Shown in pieces: positions 18,501 to 27,378 of a stretch of 32,301 nt of DNA (positions are counted from its first letter, which is position 1; each line of letters begins with the position of its first letter). The stretch comes from Isotricha intestinalis. Lineage: Eukaryota; Ciliophora; Litostomatea; Vestibuliferida; Isotrichidae. The DNA is taken from contig JAJJLU010000551.1 of NCBI GenBank assembly GCA_023807065.1, positions 1 through 32,301 of the forward strand, in the 5' to 3' direction. A model generated the notes under the pieces. That model saw only the letters and a list, made by a program, of their open reading frames with translations, searched no databases and was not told the origin of the DNA. The position numbers were made by a program, and so were the translations under genes.

Positions 18501-20676
18501 TATTTATAAAAGCATTATTCATAAAAACTTTAAATAATTTTAATAAACGAAGTAAAATCAATAATTCTAGTAATGAATTATCTTTAATAAAACGTAATTT
18601 ATCTTTCTTAATATTTTTAAAAGGAAAATATATATTAATAGTATTAAATGGTATTGCACTTAAAAAATCAATAATAAACCAGCCTTTAATATAATGAATA
18701 AAAATTAATTCATTTTTTGTGATTAATTGTTCTTCAAAATTATAATATGCAGTGAAAAAACCAATTATAAAATCAATAAAACAAAAAATATCAAAAGTAA
18801 TATGAAATGAAATTAAATAATTTGAATTTACATATTTTGGACTTAATTTAAATCCAAATACATAAATTGGATAAGTGATTGAAAAACAAGATAAAGAAAA
18901 TATAAGAAAATCAAATATTAATTTTATTTCATTTAATGGGTCTATAAAAATTTTTCCATCTTCATCATCTAAACTTTCTTCATCACTTAAAGAATCATAA
19001 ACATATTTATTTTGTCTTATTAATCTTCTATATTGAAATTCTATTATTTTTATATCTTGACTTTTTTCCTCATCAACATCTGATTCTTTAAAAGATTTTT
19101 TATCTTCTTCATCTTCATTTTTAAATTTTCTTTCTTCAATTAATGTTCTCATTTTGTGTATAGAAGTTTTATTTGAAATATTTGTTTCTTCAATTCCAAA
19201 TTTACTTAATAAATTTTTTTTATCTTGTTCATTGAAAACAATACTTTTTCTTAAATTTTTACAAATATCATTAAATTCTCTAAAACCTTTTTTTGTAAAA
19301 GAAATATAATTTCTAATATCATTATTATCTTTTTTAGAATAAATAGAAGTTTTACTTAAATTTAAAGAATCATTAGAAGAAGAAGATAAATTTCCAATAA
19401 GAGTTGTTTCTTTAAATTTTAAAGTTTTAGATTTTTTAAAAGAACGATGTGATTTTACTGATCTTTGAGATTTTAATAAATTTTGATAATTTGTAAAATT
19501 TATATTATTATTATTTGATGATATATTTGTTGGTGATGGTGCTTGATACGTATCTAATCTTTTTTTTCTTCTTTTTATTTTAAAATTTCCTTTTGCAAAA
19601 TTAGTGTCTTCATTATTAAAATGAACTTTTGCTTTATTTATTTTTTTTTTTCCTAAAAAACTTGATTTTAATTCAAAATTATTATTTTTTATATTTTCAT
19701 TGTTTTTTGTTATATTTTTCTCTGATGATATTCTTTTCTTTGGTTTTAATAAATTATCTAATGTTGATTTTCTTCTATTCATTGTAAAATCACTTGATGA
19801 TTTTCTTTTTTTTTGAGAATAATCACTTGATGTTTTTCTTTTTTTAATAAACAATGAATAATCACCAGAAGATTTTCTTTTTATTAGATTTAGAAAATTT
19901 TCGTTTGATGAATTTCTTTTTAATTGATTTATTGGAAAATCATTTGAAAGTTTTCTATTATTAAAATTAATTAAATTTTTTTCTGATGAAATTCTTTTTT
20001 TAAAATTAAATAAATTATTGTTAAGATAATTATTTGTATTTATTCTTTTATAATTTGTCATTTTAGAATTCCTTTTAATATTCATTTTTAAAGCTTGAAT
20101 TTTATTAATTGCATTTAATGTATCTTCATTAGCATCTCCCATAGTTAAAATTTTATTTTTTTTAGATTTCTTAACTTTATCATTAAAATCATCTTGATTC
20201 ATTGATAATAAAATTGAATTTCTTTTTGTTAAATCACTTTTTCTTTTTAATTCATTTTTTTTATTATAATTAATATTATTTTCTTCATTTTCTTCACTTG
20301 ATTTTCCACTATTATCACCTATTAAAGTATAAATATTTAAATTTTCATTATTTTTATTTTTTTTTATTTCCTTTAATTCATCTTCAATATTATATTTTTG
20401 CTTATCATCAGGATCAGCATTTACTAAAAAATCACTTAATAAATTTTTTACTTTTAATGCTGCATCTGTTAATGTTTCTAAAGCTCTTGTGTTTACATCT
20501 ATATTTGCATATTGAAAAGAATTTCTTCTTATAAAATTCTCTTGTTGAAGATAAAAATTTAATGAATTTTTTCTTGGTGTTTTTTCTAAAGAAAATCTCT
20601 TTGGATTATTTTGAGATTTGTATGCCTCTAATTTTTGTAAAAGATTATTCATTTTATTTGGAGTCTGGTTTTTCAT
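15565..20676 (-). CDS. Giant CNBD K+ channel with phosphosite-repeat N-terminus
   Basis: This 1703-residue protein is a ciliate-type EAG/CNG-like channel. Residues 1-580 are disordered and basic. S1 (about 585-607), S2 (620-645), S3 (659-680), S4 (about 695-719, only LLRLLKLFK is basic), S5 (739-766), pore with TIGYGD (801-806), S6 (813-838), C-linker, and a CNBD (about 920-1095) follow. The beta-roll is interrupted by about 65 low-complexity residues (978-1042). The phosphate cassette HFGDILMFLNKRSP (1054-1067) keeps FG-Asp and Arg-Ser, close to the classical FGE...RT/S. The rest (1130-1703) is acidic, then Asn-rich, with no domain I recognise. The filter predicts K+ selectivity. The N-terminus holds an eight-fold array of RK-x-S-S sites (227-319), so kinase regulation is likely. 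Such very long forms are typical of ciliate channels. Confidence 0.93.
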   Translation of the reverse strand: MKNQTPNKMNNLLQKLEAYKSQNNPKRFSLEKTPRKNSLNFYLQQENFIRRNSFQYANIDVNTRALETLTDAALKVKNLLSDFLVNADPDDKQKYNIEDELKEIKKNKNNENLNIYTLIGDNSGKSSEENEENNINYNKKNELKRKSDLTKRNSILLSMNQDDFNDKVKKSKKNKILTMGDANEDTLNAINKIQALKMNIKRNSKMTNYKRINTNNYLNNNLFNFKKRISSEKNLINFNNRKLSNDFPINQLKRNSSNENFLNLIKRKSSGDYSLFIKKRKTSSDYSQKKRKSSSDFTMNRRKSTLDNLLKPKKRISSEKNITKNNENIKNNNFELKSSFLGKKKINKAKVHFNNEDTNFAKGNFKIKRRKKRLDTYQAPSPTNISSNNNNINFTNYQNLLKSQRSVKSHRSFKKSKTLKFKETTLIGNLSSSSNDSLNLSKTSIYSKKDNNDIRNYISFTKKGFREFNDICKNLRKSIVFNEQDKKNLLSKFGIEETNISNKTSIHKMRTLIEERKFKNEDEEDKKSFKESDVDEEKSQDIKIIEFQYRRLIRQNKYVYDSLSDEESLDDEDGKIFIDPLNEIKLIFDFLIFSLSCFSITYPIYVFGFKLSPKYVNSNYLISFHITFDIFCFIDFIIGFFTAYYNFEEQLITKNELIFIHYIKGWFIIDFLSAIPFNTINIYFPFKNIKKDKLRFIKDNSLLELLILLRLLKLFKVFMNNAFINKINKLIEGIDALVKWSRVYISLFIGIASIHVLSCIFIFLGTLQFPNWIYENRYELTSEQRDIYITAFYYICATVFTIGYGDICSISLYERFFNLILLVVGIMIYSYAVSALSNYVQSVDSKTLDYQNKLSILETIRVSHEKMPQTLYDKISKFLLYRLHNETRDKNEIIDNLPIALRNKLIIEMYRDVIKNFVFFKKFDNTDFIIQVILALKPIQASHNERLVNEGEYIEEIYFVKRGILSLEIPLPVIIKEETIHKMETIKFSKAQRRFGIKNATLNFLRQSSVNNGTSNQPSEIDIPSDDDLKNSKNQIQRPTQTYIKIIEIRRNEHFGDILMFLNKRSPLSVKVKSKVCELFLLKKTDAVEISMNFPKIWRKIIKKSLFNMEQIERLINKTLRFFFVHNEGHKLRRDSVMKENYYRIDPTKQNKLLNSNNLYQNLDTCELKSIPSEGEDEESSDDTITEEDENEIEEEKSESEFNSEVSSHFETNRKINFSDDIYSNLPKKEKENESNKNNSITSEEKIDKSIIEKNDKNLKIIINGYDDFNGSDLETLRENENSFNEKGKSNRSDDSITSRMSEKTVKTVIKNSFGDYKSVYNEKDIFNVINNGTLISSNNITLPYSLDEINNENLPFEESISIPNEDIPMNLLPYDIINNINMKNNIHNNSLNNENILRNFNNIDCSDNNNMNNANTIVNNNNINTIINNINEKELKTFKNLSWHRIINFTIFGISKKKKIYKTTINTFRSNKISKTNKINKKFESCKVINHNKSFQSMKMNNNNNINSPSSPVLNQKEFKSLKTSPRVKKLNLEEPKNQNLNNKISLMKSKSLIGGNGDKRLSKLIFSNSVPKFENENNIDKEKEKIKNKMKQTSKIRISRTLNAQYINMFDNNNNQENNHKTTSKKKKNTLHLISQNISQNSINLNDPNKFYSNYFSSIIEKTDKKTNENGVPQRLNKLKAFIQSHSNTANLNNNNGEPPN
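19720..19998 (-). repeat. In-gene array of eight basophilic phosphosite repeats
   Basis: Within the channel N-terminus, eight units recur every 11-14 residues: KRISSE (227), RKLSND (241), KRNSSN (253), KRKSSG (266), KRKTSSD (279), KRKSSSD (290), RRKST (301) and KRISSE (314). Each fits the R-[RK]-x-[ST] pattern of PKA/PKG-like kinases. The spacers differ, so it is selected or anciently duplicated rather than a recent tandem expansion. Confidence 0.8.
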
Positions 20677-20945
20677 TTTTTTTATTTAATTTTTTTGAGC
20701 ATTTGTTTTAATTTTTTTGTTTATTTTTTTGTTTTTTGATTTTAAATGTAATTAAAATTATGATTTATTATTTAAATATAAATGTATTATTTTAATCATA
20801 GATAAATATTGATAAGAAAAGTAAAATATGAAAATAATAGTTTATAAGATGATAGTAAAGAACCAATTAATTAAATTTATAAATAAAATTATTTTTAATT
20901 TAAATTTTAAATAATTATTTCAATATTTAATACTTAAATAAAAAT
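20677..20945. promoter_or_regulatory. Divergent intergenic region between giant channel and permease
   Basis: 269 bp between divergent start codons; A/T-rich with stops in all frames. Presumed to hold both promoters. No defined element recognised. Confidence 0.35.
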
Positions 20946-22682
20946 ATGAATGAAAAAATAGAATTAGATAATCAACCATTACTTCCAATTTCCTTAGAAA
21001 AACATGAAGATAATTCTCATTTAGAAAAATCAATATCTAAATTATATAGTAATAGAAATACAATATTTAATGAAAACTTAAAAAATGAATTAGAAGATGA
21101 TTTAGATTTATATAATAATTATGAAGCAAATTTTATTCAAATAAGTACAATTCAAGATATAATGAATTTAGAAAATCCATTTTATAGAATTTCAACAAAT
21201 AATGAAATTGCTTTGAGAAATAATTCATTAAAGAAAAATTCAATAAGAACAACACAGTATAATAATTATGAAAATATTGAAAAAATATTAAAAAATAAAC
21301 AGATTAGAAAATCAGAATTAACTTATAAATCAAATGAAACTGAAATTTTATCTCCTTTTGAATTAGAAATTGTTAATAATATTATTATGATAATTTTACA
21401 AATCATGAATTGTATAATTAAATCTTCTTTAGTTCAAATGGCTTATTGTATAAAAGTTTTAGGAATAATTTATGGTGTTGGTGGAATTATTTTAGTTTCT
21501 ATTTTTTCTTTAATTTCTCTTCATTTATTATTAATTGTTCAAAAAATTTCAAATGAAAATTCTTATTTAAATTTTTCTGAAAGAACTTTTGGAATTTTTG
21601 GAAAATTCATCATATTATTTTTAAATTTTTTTTCTTGTTTTGGAAGTTGTATGACTTTCATTATTATTTTTTTAAAAGTTATTCCTTCTATTTTATCTAT
21701 TAATATTGGATATGATTTAAATTATGATTTATTTTTTTCTATTTTATTAGGAATAATATTATTTATTTGTTGTTTTAAACAAGATATTTCAGGAATTAAA
21801 ACTGCTGGAAATTATGCTTTTTTAGGAGTATTATTATTTTTCTTTATTACAATATATGATTTTTTAAAATGTATTTATTCAGGAAACATAATTTTACAAC
21901 AAAAAAATATAAAATTAGAAGAATTACTTTGGGGTTTAAGTTATTCTTTCAATGAAAAATTATCTGCAATTGCATGTTTAATATTAAGTTTTTCATATCA
22001 TATTTATATATTTTCCATATATAGTTGTGTTAATAAATCTTCAACTATTCATTTTTGGGCAAGTGCTTCTATTACAGTTTTTATTAGTTGTATTATTTAT
22101 ATTATTTGTGGACTTTGTGGGTGCTTATTATATTATGATTATTTAACTGATTCTATTCTTGATGCTATAGGAAATGATTTAACTCATCATTTATTAAGCT
22201 TAACTTTCTGCTTAAATTTAATTATGACTTTTCCAATCACTTTCGCTGCTTTAAAAAATTACTTTTGCTTCTTAATTGAAGTCTTTTTAACTATTGGAAG
22301 AGATATTTTATTATATTTATTTAATTGCTTTGAATGTGCTCAAAAAAAAATTAATTATATTGAAAATCATAAAATTATTGATAAAAAAAGATTTTTTAAT
22401 AATACTAATTCTGTTGTTTTAAATAAACCTTTTGAAATTTTTTTTGTAGTTATTCTTTTTATTTCTGTTTTTGTTGTTTCTCATTATTTTAATGAATTGA
22501 AATTTATTTTTACAATCTTAGGAGGATTAATGGGTAATTTATTTTCTTATATTTTTCCTGCTTTATTTTATTTAGTTTATACTAATGATTATTGTAATAC
22601 TGATACTCTAATTTCTATTGTTTTTATAATATTAGGATTTTTCACTTTGATTGAATGTATTCTTGCTACAATTTTAAATTAA
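20946..22682 (+). CDS. Amino acid permease of the AAAP/SLC36-38 (Avt-like) family
   Basis: The 578-residue protein has a polar cytosolic N-terminus (1-135) and then about 11 hydrophobic segments: around 142-165, 171-198, 219-247, 260-277, 289-307, 336-360, 370-397, 412-435, 437-460, 494-512 and 520-545, with a last one at 553-577. The order and the unwound first helix region (IKSSLVQMAYCIKVLGIIYGVGG) fit the amino acid/auxin permease family, which moves neutral amino acids by H+ or Na+ coupling across the plasma or vacuolar membrane. Substrate cannot be told from the sequence. The N-terminal tail has QPLLPI, similar to a dileucine-type sorting signal. It converges on the HECT gene, 99 bp away. 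Confidence 0.85.
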   Translation: MNEKIELDNQPLLPISLEKHEDNSHLEKSISKLYSNRNTIFNENLKNELEDDLDLYNNYEANFIQISTIQDIMNLENPFYRISTNNEIALRNNSLKKNSIRTTQYNNYENIEKILKNKQIRKSELTYKSNETEILSPFELEIVNNIIMIILQIMNCIIKSSLVQMAYCIKVLGIIYGVGGIILVSIFSLISLHLLLIVQKISNENSYLNFSERTFGIFGKFIILFLNFFSCFGSCMTFIIIFLKVIPSILSINIGYDLNYDLFFSILLGIILFICCFKQDISGIKTAGNYAFLGVLLFFFITIYDFLKCIYSGNIILQQKNIKLEELLWGLSYSFNEKLSAIACLILSFSYHIYIFSIYSCVNKSSTIHFWASASITVFISCIIYIICGLCGCLLYYDYLTDSILDAIGNDLTHHLLSLTFCLNLIMTFPITFAALKNYFCFLIEVFLTIGRDILLYLFNCFECAQKKINYIENHKIIDKKRFFNNTNSVVLNKPFEIFFVVILFISVFVVSHYFNELKFIFTILGGLMGNLFSYIFPALFYLVYTNDYCNTDTLISIVFIILGFFTLIECILATILN

Positions 22683-22781
22683 AATTCCTTGTGAAATAAA
22701 AATAAGTATTAAATTTTTGAGTTTATAAATTTAAAATGATATATATGAATAAAATTTTTTTATAAATTAATAATAATTATC

Positions 22782-24467
22782 TCATTCAATACCAAACCCT
22801 AATGTTTCATTTTCAATAGCAAATTTAATAGCATCTTTAAGTAATTTTTCATTTGGAAAATTAGGTAAATCTAATCTATTAAAACAAGTATGAGCTTTAA
22901 TAAAATTTTTGTGATTAGGAACATATTCAGTTTTTGTAATACAAAATTTAGAAATATTTCCTCTGTTTGATTCTAGAGTTTTAAATCCTCCAATTGGAAC
23001 TCTTGAACTTCCAGTGCAAAATAATAGGAAATTACTTAAATCATTTTGAGTTAAATTTGATAATACTTCCCAAAAATTAATTATTACATTATCATATTCT
23101 AAATAATTTTTATAAATTGTATTTAATCTCCAATCATCAACATCAATAAATGGAGTTCCATTAATTAATAAGGATAATTGATCTGAATTAAATATTAATA
23201 ATTCTTTTAATGGAATTAATGTATTAAATCCTTTTTTTATTAATTCTACTGAATTTTTTTGTTTTTTTATTAAGTATTCTATTCTCTTTTCTATATATTC
23301 ATCTAAATTATCTGAAGTTACTAAAATATTATTTCCATTTTGAATTAATTCATCTGTTATTAATTTTTTATTTTCATAATATTGAATTGAGAAATATAAT
23401 TCCAAAGATAAAAGATCATCTCCGTTTTTTTTTAATTCAATTAAATTTTTCATTGAATTATATAAAGGTTTATCAATAAAAACCAAATCTTTTAAAGTGA
23501 TTTTTTCATTAAGAAATAATTGATAAATAATTTTATTAAAACAACAATTAACTGTTAGGTTTTCTAAAAGTGCTTTAGCTAATAATTTCCCAGTAAATTC
23601 ATATTTTTCATTATTTTGTAAATTTTGATTACTACAACTTTTAATAATATAAGAAATTTCATCAGTATCAGATTTTTCAAATAAATTACTTTTTTCATCT
23701 AATAATATATTAAATAATACAGTTAACCATTCTCTTATTAATCCTCCTGCATCTTGACTTACTTCTCCTTTAAAATCTATTTTTAATTCTTTAAAAGGAT
23801 TTATTTTTTTAAATTGATTTATTGATTGTTCTAAGATATTTTCTCTATTTACTGATATTTTATCACTTCCTTTTGTCCAATCTATTTTTCTTTCATTTAA
23901 ATTATATCTTAAATATTGTACTTTTTCTTCAAATGTTCCATCTGCTTTTCCTCTTGGAAGAATTGTTTTAGGTTCTTTTATTAATTGATTTTGAATAAAA
24001 TTTCCAATATCAAATAAATTATCTCTATTTGAATTGTAATTTTGTGGATTATTATTATTTATATTTGGGTTTCTACATATTGAACAATGATTCTTATAAA
24101 CAGACCTACTGTAAAAAAGTTTATGACAATTTGAACAAGTATAAGGTCCTAAATAATTATTACTATAGTTGTTGGGATTGTTATTTACTTGACTGAATGA
24201 ATTTTTATTACAGTTTGTTATGTGTTGATTATATAATACATTATTATAAAACACTAGTTTACATTTTTGACATATAAATGTTTGTGTTATATTATTCGCA
24301 TTTATTGTATTTGTTCTTTTGTTTTTATTATTGTTTGATACGCTGTTTATGTTATTGTTATTTGAATTTGTTGTTGTTTTTTGTCTTTGATAATTTGATT
24401 GAGTTTTTGAAACATTATAATTATATTGAGTATTTGTTTTTTTTTCATTTGATTGTTTTGGTCCCAT
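22782..24467 (-). CDS. HECT E3 ubiquitin ligase with two N-terminal C2HC zinc fingers
   Basis: The 561-residue protein starts with an Asn-rich segment and two short fingers with ligands C66/C69/H82/C86 and C111/C114/H127/C131. The HECT domain fills about 195-561: N-lobe with SQDAGGLIREW (237-247), then the C-lobe with TGSSRVPIGGF (485-495) and the active-site AHTCFNRLDLP, catalytic Cys528. The ending TLGFGIE matches the usual HECT C-terminus. It should pass ubiquitin from an E2 to substrates bound by the fingers. HECT ligases usually exceed 800 residues, so this is a compact form. The poly-Asn stretch is encoded by AAT/AAC runs. Closely packed with the permease; its promoter lies in the 647-bp gap before the CAP gene. 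Confidence 0.94.
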   Translation of the reverse strand: MGPKQSNEKKTNTQYNYNVSKTQSNYQRQKTTTNSNNNNINSVSNNNKNKRTNTINANNITQTFICQKCKLVFYNNVLYNQHITNCNKNSFSQVNNNPNNYSNNYLGPYTCSNCHKLFYSRSVYKNHCSICRNPNINNNNPQNYNSNRDNLFDIGNFIQNQLIKEPKTILPRGKADGTFEEKVQYLRYNLNERKIDWTKGSDKISVNRENILEQSINQFKKINPFKELKIDFKGEVSQDAGGLIREWLTVLFNILLDEKSNLFEKSDTDEISYIIKSCSNQNLQNNEKYEFTGKLLAKALLENLTVNCCFNKIIYQLFLNEKITLKDLVFIDKPLYNSMKNLIELKKNGDDLLSLELYFSIQYYENKKLITDELIQNGNNILVTSDNLDEYIEKRIEYLIKKQKNSVELIKKGFNTLIPLKELLIFNSDQLSLLINGTPFIDVDDWRLNTIYKNYLEYDNVIINFWEVLSNLTQNDLSNFLLFCTGSSRVPIGGFKTLESNRGNISKFCITKTEYVPNHKNFIKAHTCFNRLDLPNFPNEKLLKDAIKFAIENETLGFGIE

Positions 24468-25114
24468 TAAATTGTTTTATTATATTTTGAAGAAATTATT
24501 TATAAATTAATTTCTAAAAAAAAATATCTTATTAATTTAGGAAGAAAATTTAAAATTTATTTGATTGTTTGAGAATTCAAATTTTATTGTTTCAATAAGG
24601 TGAGTTGTTTTTGCTTTAATAATAAAATAAATTGTTTAAATAATATTTTATCATTAATACATTAACTTTTTCTTCCTCATATTTAGAAAAACCAATAAAA
24701 ATAAAAATTTTTTCAATACTCGAAGTTTTAATTAATAATACTTTTCAATAGAAAATATTATATTTAATCAGACACCCAAAAATAACCTTTCTTCTTCCAA
24801 ATATATACATTATAATTATATTATTTAAAAATTCAGATATTAAGAAATTTTCGATTTATTTGACAATGATCTAATTTTTATTTTTAAAGTTGTATAAAAA
24901 GAATAATTTGTTCCAATATTCAAATCAGAAATATTTATAAAAAACTTAAAACTCAAATCCAATTTCAAATATATATAAAAACCCTTACAAAAATTAAATA
25001 AAAAAGAATTAATAAAAATTCCTGAAAATATATATAATAATGAATAAAGAAAAGTAAAAATTAAACCCAAATAAAACAATTTTTAAAAACCCAAGAAAAA
25101 ACATATATAAAAAA
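24468..25114. other. Long divergent spacer between HECT and CAP genes
   Basis: These 647 bases hold no convincing gene. A minus-strand open stretch at 24840-25079 is hydrophobic in translation but has the composition of A/T-rich spacer and no domain. The final 100 bases are A-rich with AAACCC-like blocks and lead into the CAP start. Probably the promoters of both genes. Confidence 0.45.
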
Positions 25115-25948
25115 ATGGAAGATTTTGAGCAGCAAGTAATAGATGAATTAAACACCATTCGTACATCTCCTCAAGAGTATTCAAAAATCATTCGAGGAAA
25201 CATAAAGAATTTCAAAGGATTACTTCTTCATTTACCAGGACAAAATTTGGGAATACAGACTAAAGAAGGAGCAAAAGCCTATGAAGAAGCAGCAGAATAT
25301 CTTGAGAGACAAAAAAGAATAAATGCTCTACAATTAAATTACTCTCTTTGTAAAATAGCAAAAGAGTTTATTATGGAAGTTCAAAAAACTGACATTTATG
25401 AAGCAGGAAACATCGAGTTGGAACCAATTATAGAAAAATATGGACATTTTGATGGGTCTTTGTCACGTGCTATTGATTTTGGTGGTACTACACCTGAAAT
25501 GATAATTACTAATTTACTTGTAAGTGATGGAGATGAAAGTAGAATTCAAAGACAAAGTATGTTCAATGATAAGTTAAATTTAATTGGTGTTGCCACTGCA
25601 ACACATGATCAATACGGTCAATGTACTGTTATTTTGACTTGTACTAAATTCTTTTCTAATAATTCTGAAGATGATAATTATTTTTTTGATCAAGAAAAAA
25701 AAGTAAATACAATTGGACAACCTTATATAGTAAAAAGTACACCTCCTAATAGATTCACTCAGGCATCACCTCATAATCAAAAAGAAAATATAGGAGGTGA
25801 TCCTGATTGCCCTGAAGGTGTTAAAAAAGTTATTAAAACTGAAAATGAAATTGTTGAAGGAGGAAAAAGAAAAAAAATTGTTAAAATTATCAAATATATG
25901 GAAGATGGAAGTATAAATACTGTAATTGAAAAAGAAATAATTGGATAA
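25115..25948 (+). CDS. Intracellular CAP-domain (SCP/PR-1-like) protein
   Basis: A CAP domain spans about 5-185 of 277 residues: the opening helix DELNTIRTSPQEYSKII, the EAGNIELE segment, HFDGSLSRAIDFG, an LLVSDGDESRIQRQSMFND segment and LIGVATATHDQYGQCTVILT. The Ser-rich catalytic-like His/Glu set of secreted CAP proteins is only partly kept. There is no signal peptide, so it is likely cytosolic, like the many ciliate CAP proteins with short C-terminal tails. Residues 250-277 (GGKRKKIVKIIKYMEDG) form a Lys-rich ending found in ciliate homologs as I recall. Role unknown; CAP domains often bind lipids or sterols. Better GC content and codons than its neighbours suggest high expression. Confidence 0.85.
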   Translation: MEDFEQQVIDELNTIRTSPQEYSKIIRGNIKNFKGLLLHLPGQNLGIQTKEGAKAYEEAAEYLERQKRINALQLNYSLCKIAKEFIMEVQKTDIYEAGNIELEPIIEKYGHFDGSLSRAIDFGGTTPEMIITNLLVSDGDESRIQRQSMFNDKLNLIGVATATHDQYGQCTVILTCTKFFSNNSEDDNYFFDQEKKVNTIGQPYIVKSTPPNRFTQASPHNQKENIGGDPDCPEGVKKVIKTENEIVEGGKRKKIVKIIKYMEDGSINTVIEKEIIG

Positions 25949-26129
25949 ATTTTCTTTTTCTTTTTTTTTGTTTTTTTAGCTTTTAGATGTTTATTTTATT
26001 TTTTTGGAGTTTTAAAGATTTTCTAGATTTGGTTTATTTAATTTTTTGTTTATTTTTGTTTTGTTTTGTGATTATTTTATAGAAAGTAATATATTTAAAT
26101 ATTTAATAATTTAAAGGTTAATAAGAAAA

Positions 26130-27212
26130 ATGAAAAATGATCCTATAAAAAATATAAATAGTGAATATTATTTAAATGATGTTTCTTTGAAAAGTAGATA
26201 TAAATTAATGAAAGTTAATCAAAAAAATGGAAGAAATGGTTTAGATACTGGTTCTCATTGGGCGAAGGATTCTGTTTATCCATTAATAGATGATGATATT
26301 AAACATAATTTAAAGAAACAATATTTTGATACAATTTATAATATTAATAAAAATAATTCTGAGCTTTTTTCTGAAATGACTAATCTAAAAAAAACTTTAA
26401 GTTCTTTAAATCAAACTTCTCTAGTTAGTGAATCCTTTAGAAATTTAAAAAATAAAATGAATTCAGGAATTGATGATTATAATCAAAAAAATATTCCAAG
26501 TATATATTTTAATCATAGAAAAAATAAATCTTGGAAAATTGGGATTAGAAATGATAATTTGGATAATAAAAAATTAATTCCTTTTGTTACAAATAGTAAA
26601 GAAATTAAAGAAAAAAGGAAAAAAATTATATATGATATTAGACCTATAAATACTAAAGATAGAAAAGGAGTTTGTGTTTTTCCTAAATTTTTAAATGAGA
26701 AAATAGAAATGAATGAAAATATAGATTTTCAAAAAAATGGAGTAAAAAATAAGAATGATAATAAAAATTTTTCAAGTGATAAAGTACAGAGAAAAAAAAT
26801 AAAATTTATTAAAATAAACGGAGAAAAACCATTAATAAAATTAAATCACCTAATTAATGATTTTAATTTAACATCAAATAATTTTTCTTATAGATCCAGA
26901 AATAAAAATGAAAATTTATATACAAAAACAATAAGAATAATTGAACCTTCTAAAACAGAAAGAATATCAAATAAAAAAACAAAGAAGAAAATTAATGATT
27001 GGAAATATATTGATGAAGTTCAAGTAAAAAAAGGTAAATTTCCCAAATTTAGATATTATATGAATTATAATTATGATAAAGGAGCTCATAAAATTAAAGA
27101 AAATAATAATAAAATGGATGATATAAAGCAACATATTAGTTATAAATTTAATGAAATGAAAGTTATTGTGAATAATACAATAGATGTAACACACAAAAAT
27201 TTAGATATTTAA
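26130..27212 (+). CDS. Basic protein of unknown function (360 aa)
   Basis: The ORF starts MKNDPIKNINSEYYL and ends at TAA. It is rich in Lys and Asn, with no signal peptide, membrane helix or domain that I recognise. A central region of mixed aromatic and basic residues (NRKTKKKINDWKYIDEVQ type) suggests a partly folded protein. The segment DPIKN...SRYKL (4-26) resembles DPIKN...TRYQL in the next gene (27379-27984), which hints at relatedness. Codon use matches neighbours, and the frame is uninterrupted. Function unknown. It lies 181 bp after the CAP gene and on the same strand as the next one. Confidence 0.75.
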   Translation: MKNDPIKNINSEYYLNDVSLKSRYKLMKVNQKNGRNGLDTGSHWAKDSVYPLIDDDIKHNLKKQYFDTIYNINKNNSELFSEMTNLKKTLSSLNQTSLVSESFRNLKNKMNSGIDDYNQKNIPSIYFNHRKNKSWKIGIRNDNLDNKKLIPFVTNSKEIKEKRKKIIYDIRPINTKDRKGVCVFPKFLNEKIEMNENIDFQKNGVKNKNDNKNFSSDKVQRKKIKFIKINGEKPLIKLNHLINDFNLTSNNFSYRSRNKNENLYTKTIRIIEPSKTERISNKKTKKKINDWKYIDEVQVKKGKFPKFRYYMNYNYDKGAHKIKENNNKMDDIKQHISYKFNEMKVIVNNTIDVTHKNLDI

Positions 27213-27229
27213 ATTTGTCTTCAAGAGTG

Positions 27230-27265
27230 AATATTATAATAACAATATATTTTTATTATAATATT
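27230..27265 (+). other. 13-bp perfect hairpin 18 nt after a stop codon
   Basis: AATATTATAATAA (27230-27242) and its reverse complement (27253-27265) flank a 10-nt loop, right after the TAA of the upstream gene. Candidate 3'-end or RNA-stability structure; A/T-only composition lowers its weight. Confidence 0.45.
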
Positions 27266-27378
27266 ATTTAATATAAAACATTTTTTAGAATAATTGAGAA
27301 GATTATTTAATATCTAAAAAAATTTAAAAAATAATTGTAACAAAATATTATATTATAATTATTTAAAAATCATTAAAA

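Noticed and set aside
24840..25079. Minus-strand open stretch of 79 codons, hydrophobic in translation
   Set aside because: Composition like A/T-rich spacer, no domain, lies in the likely promoter of the CAP gene, and the apparent start has no support.
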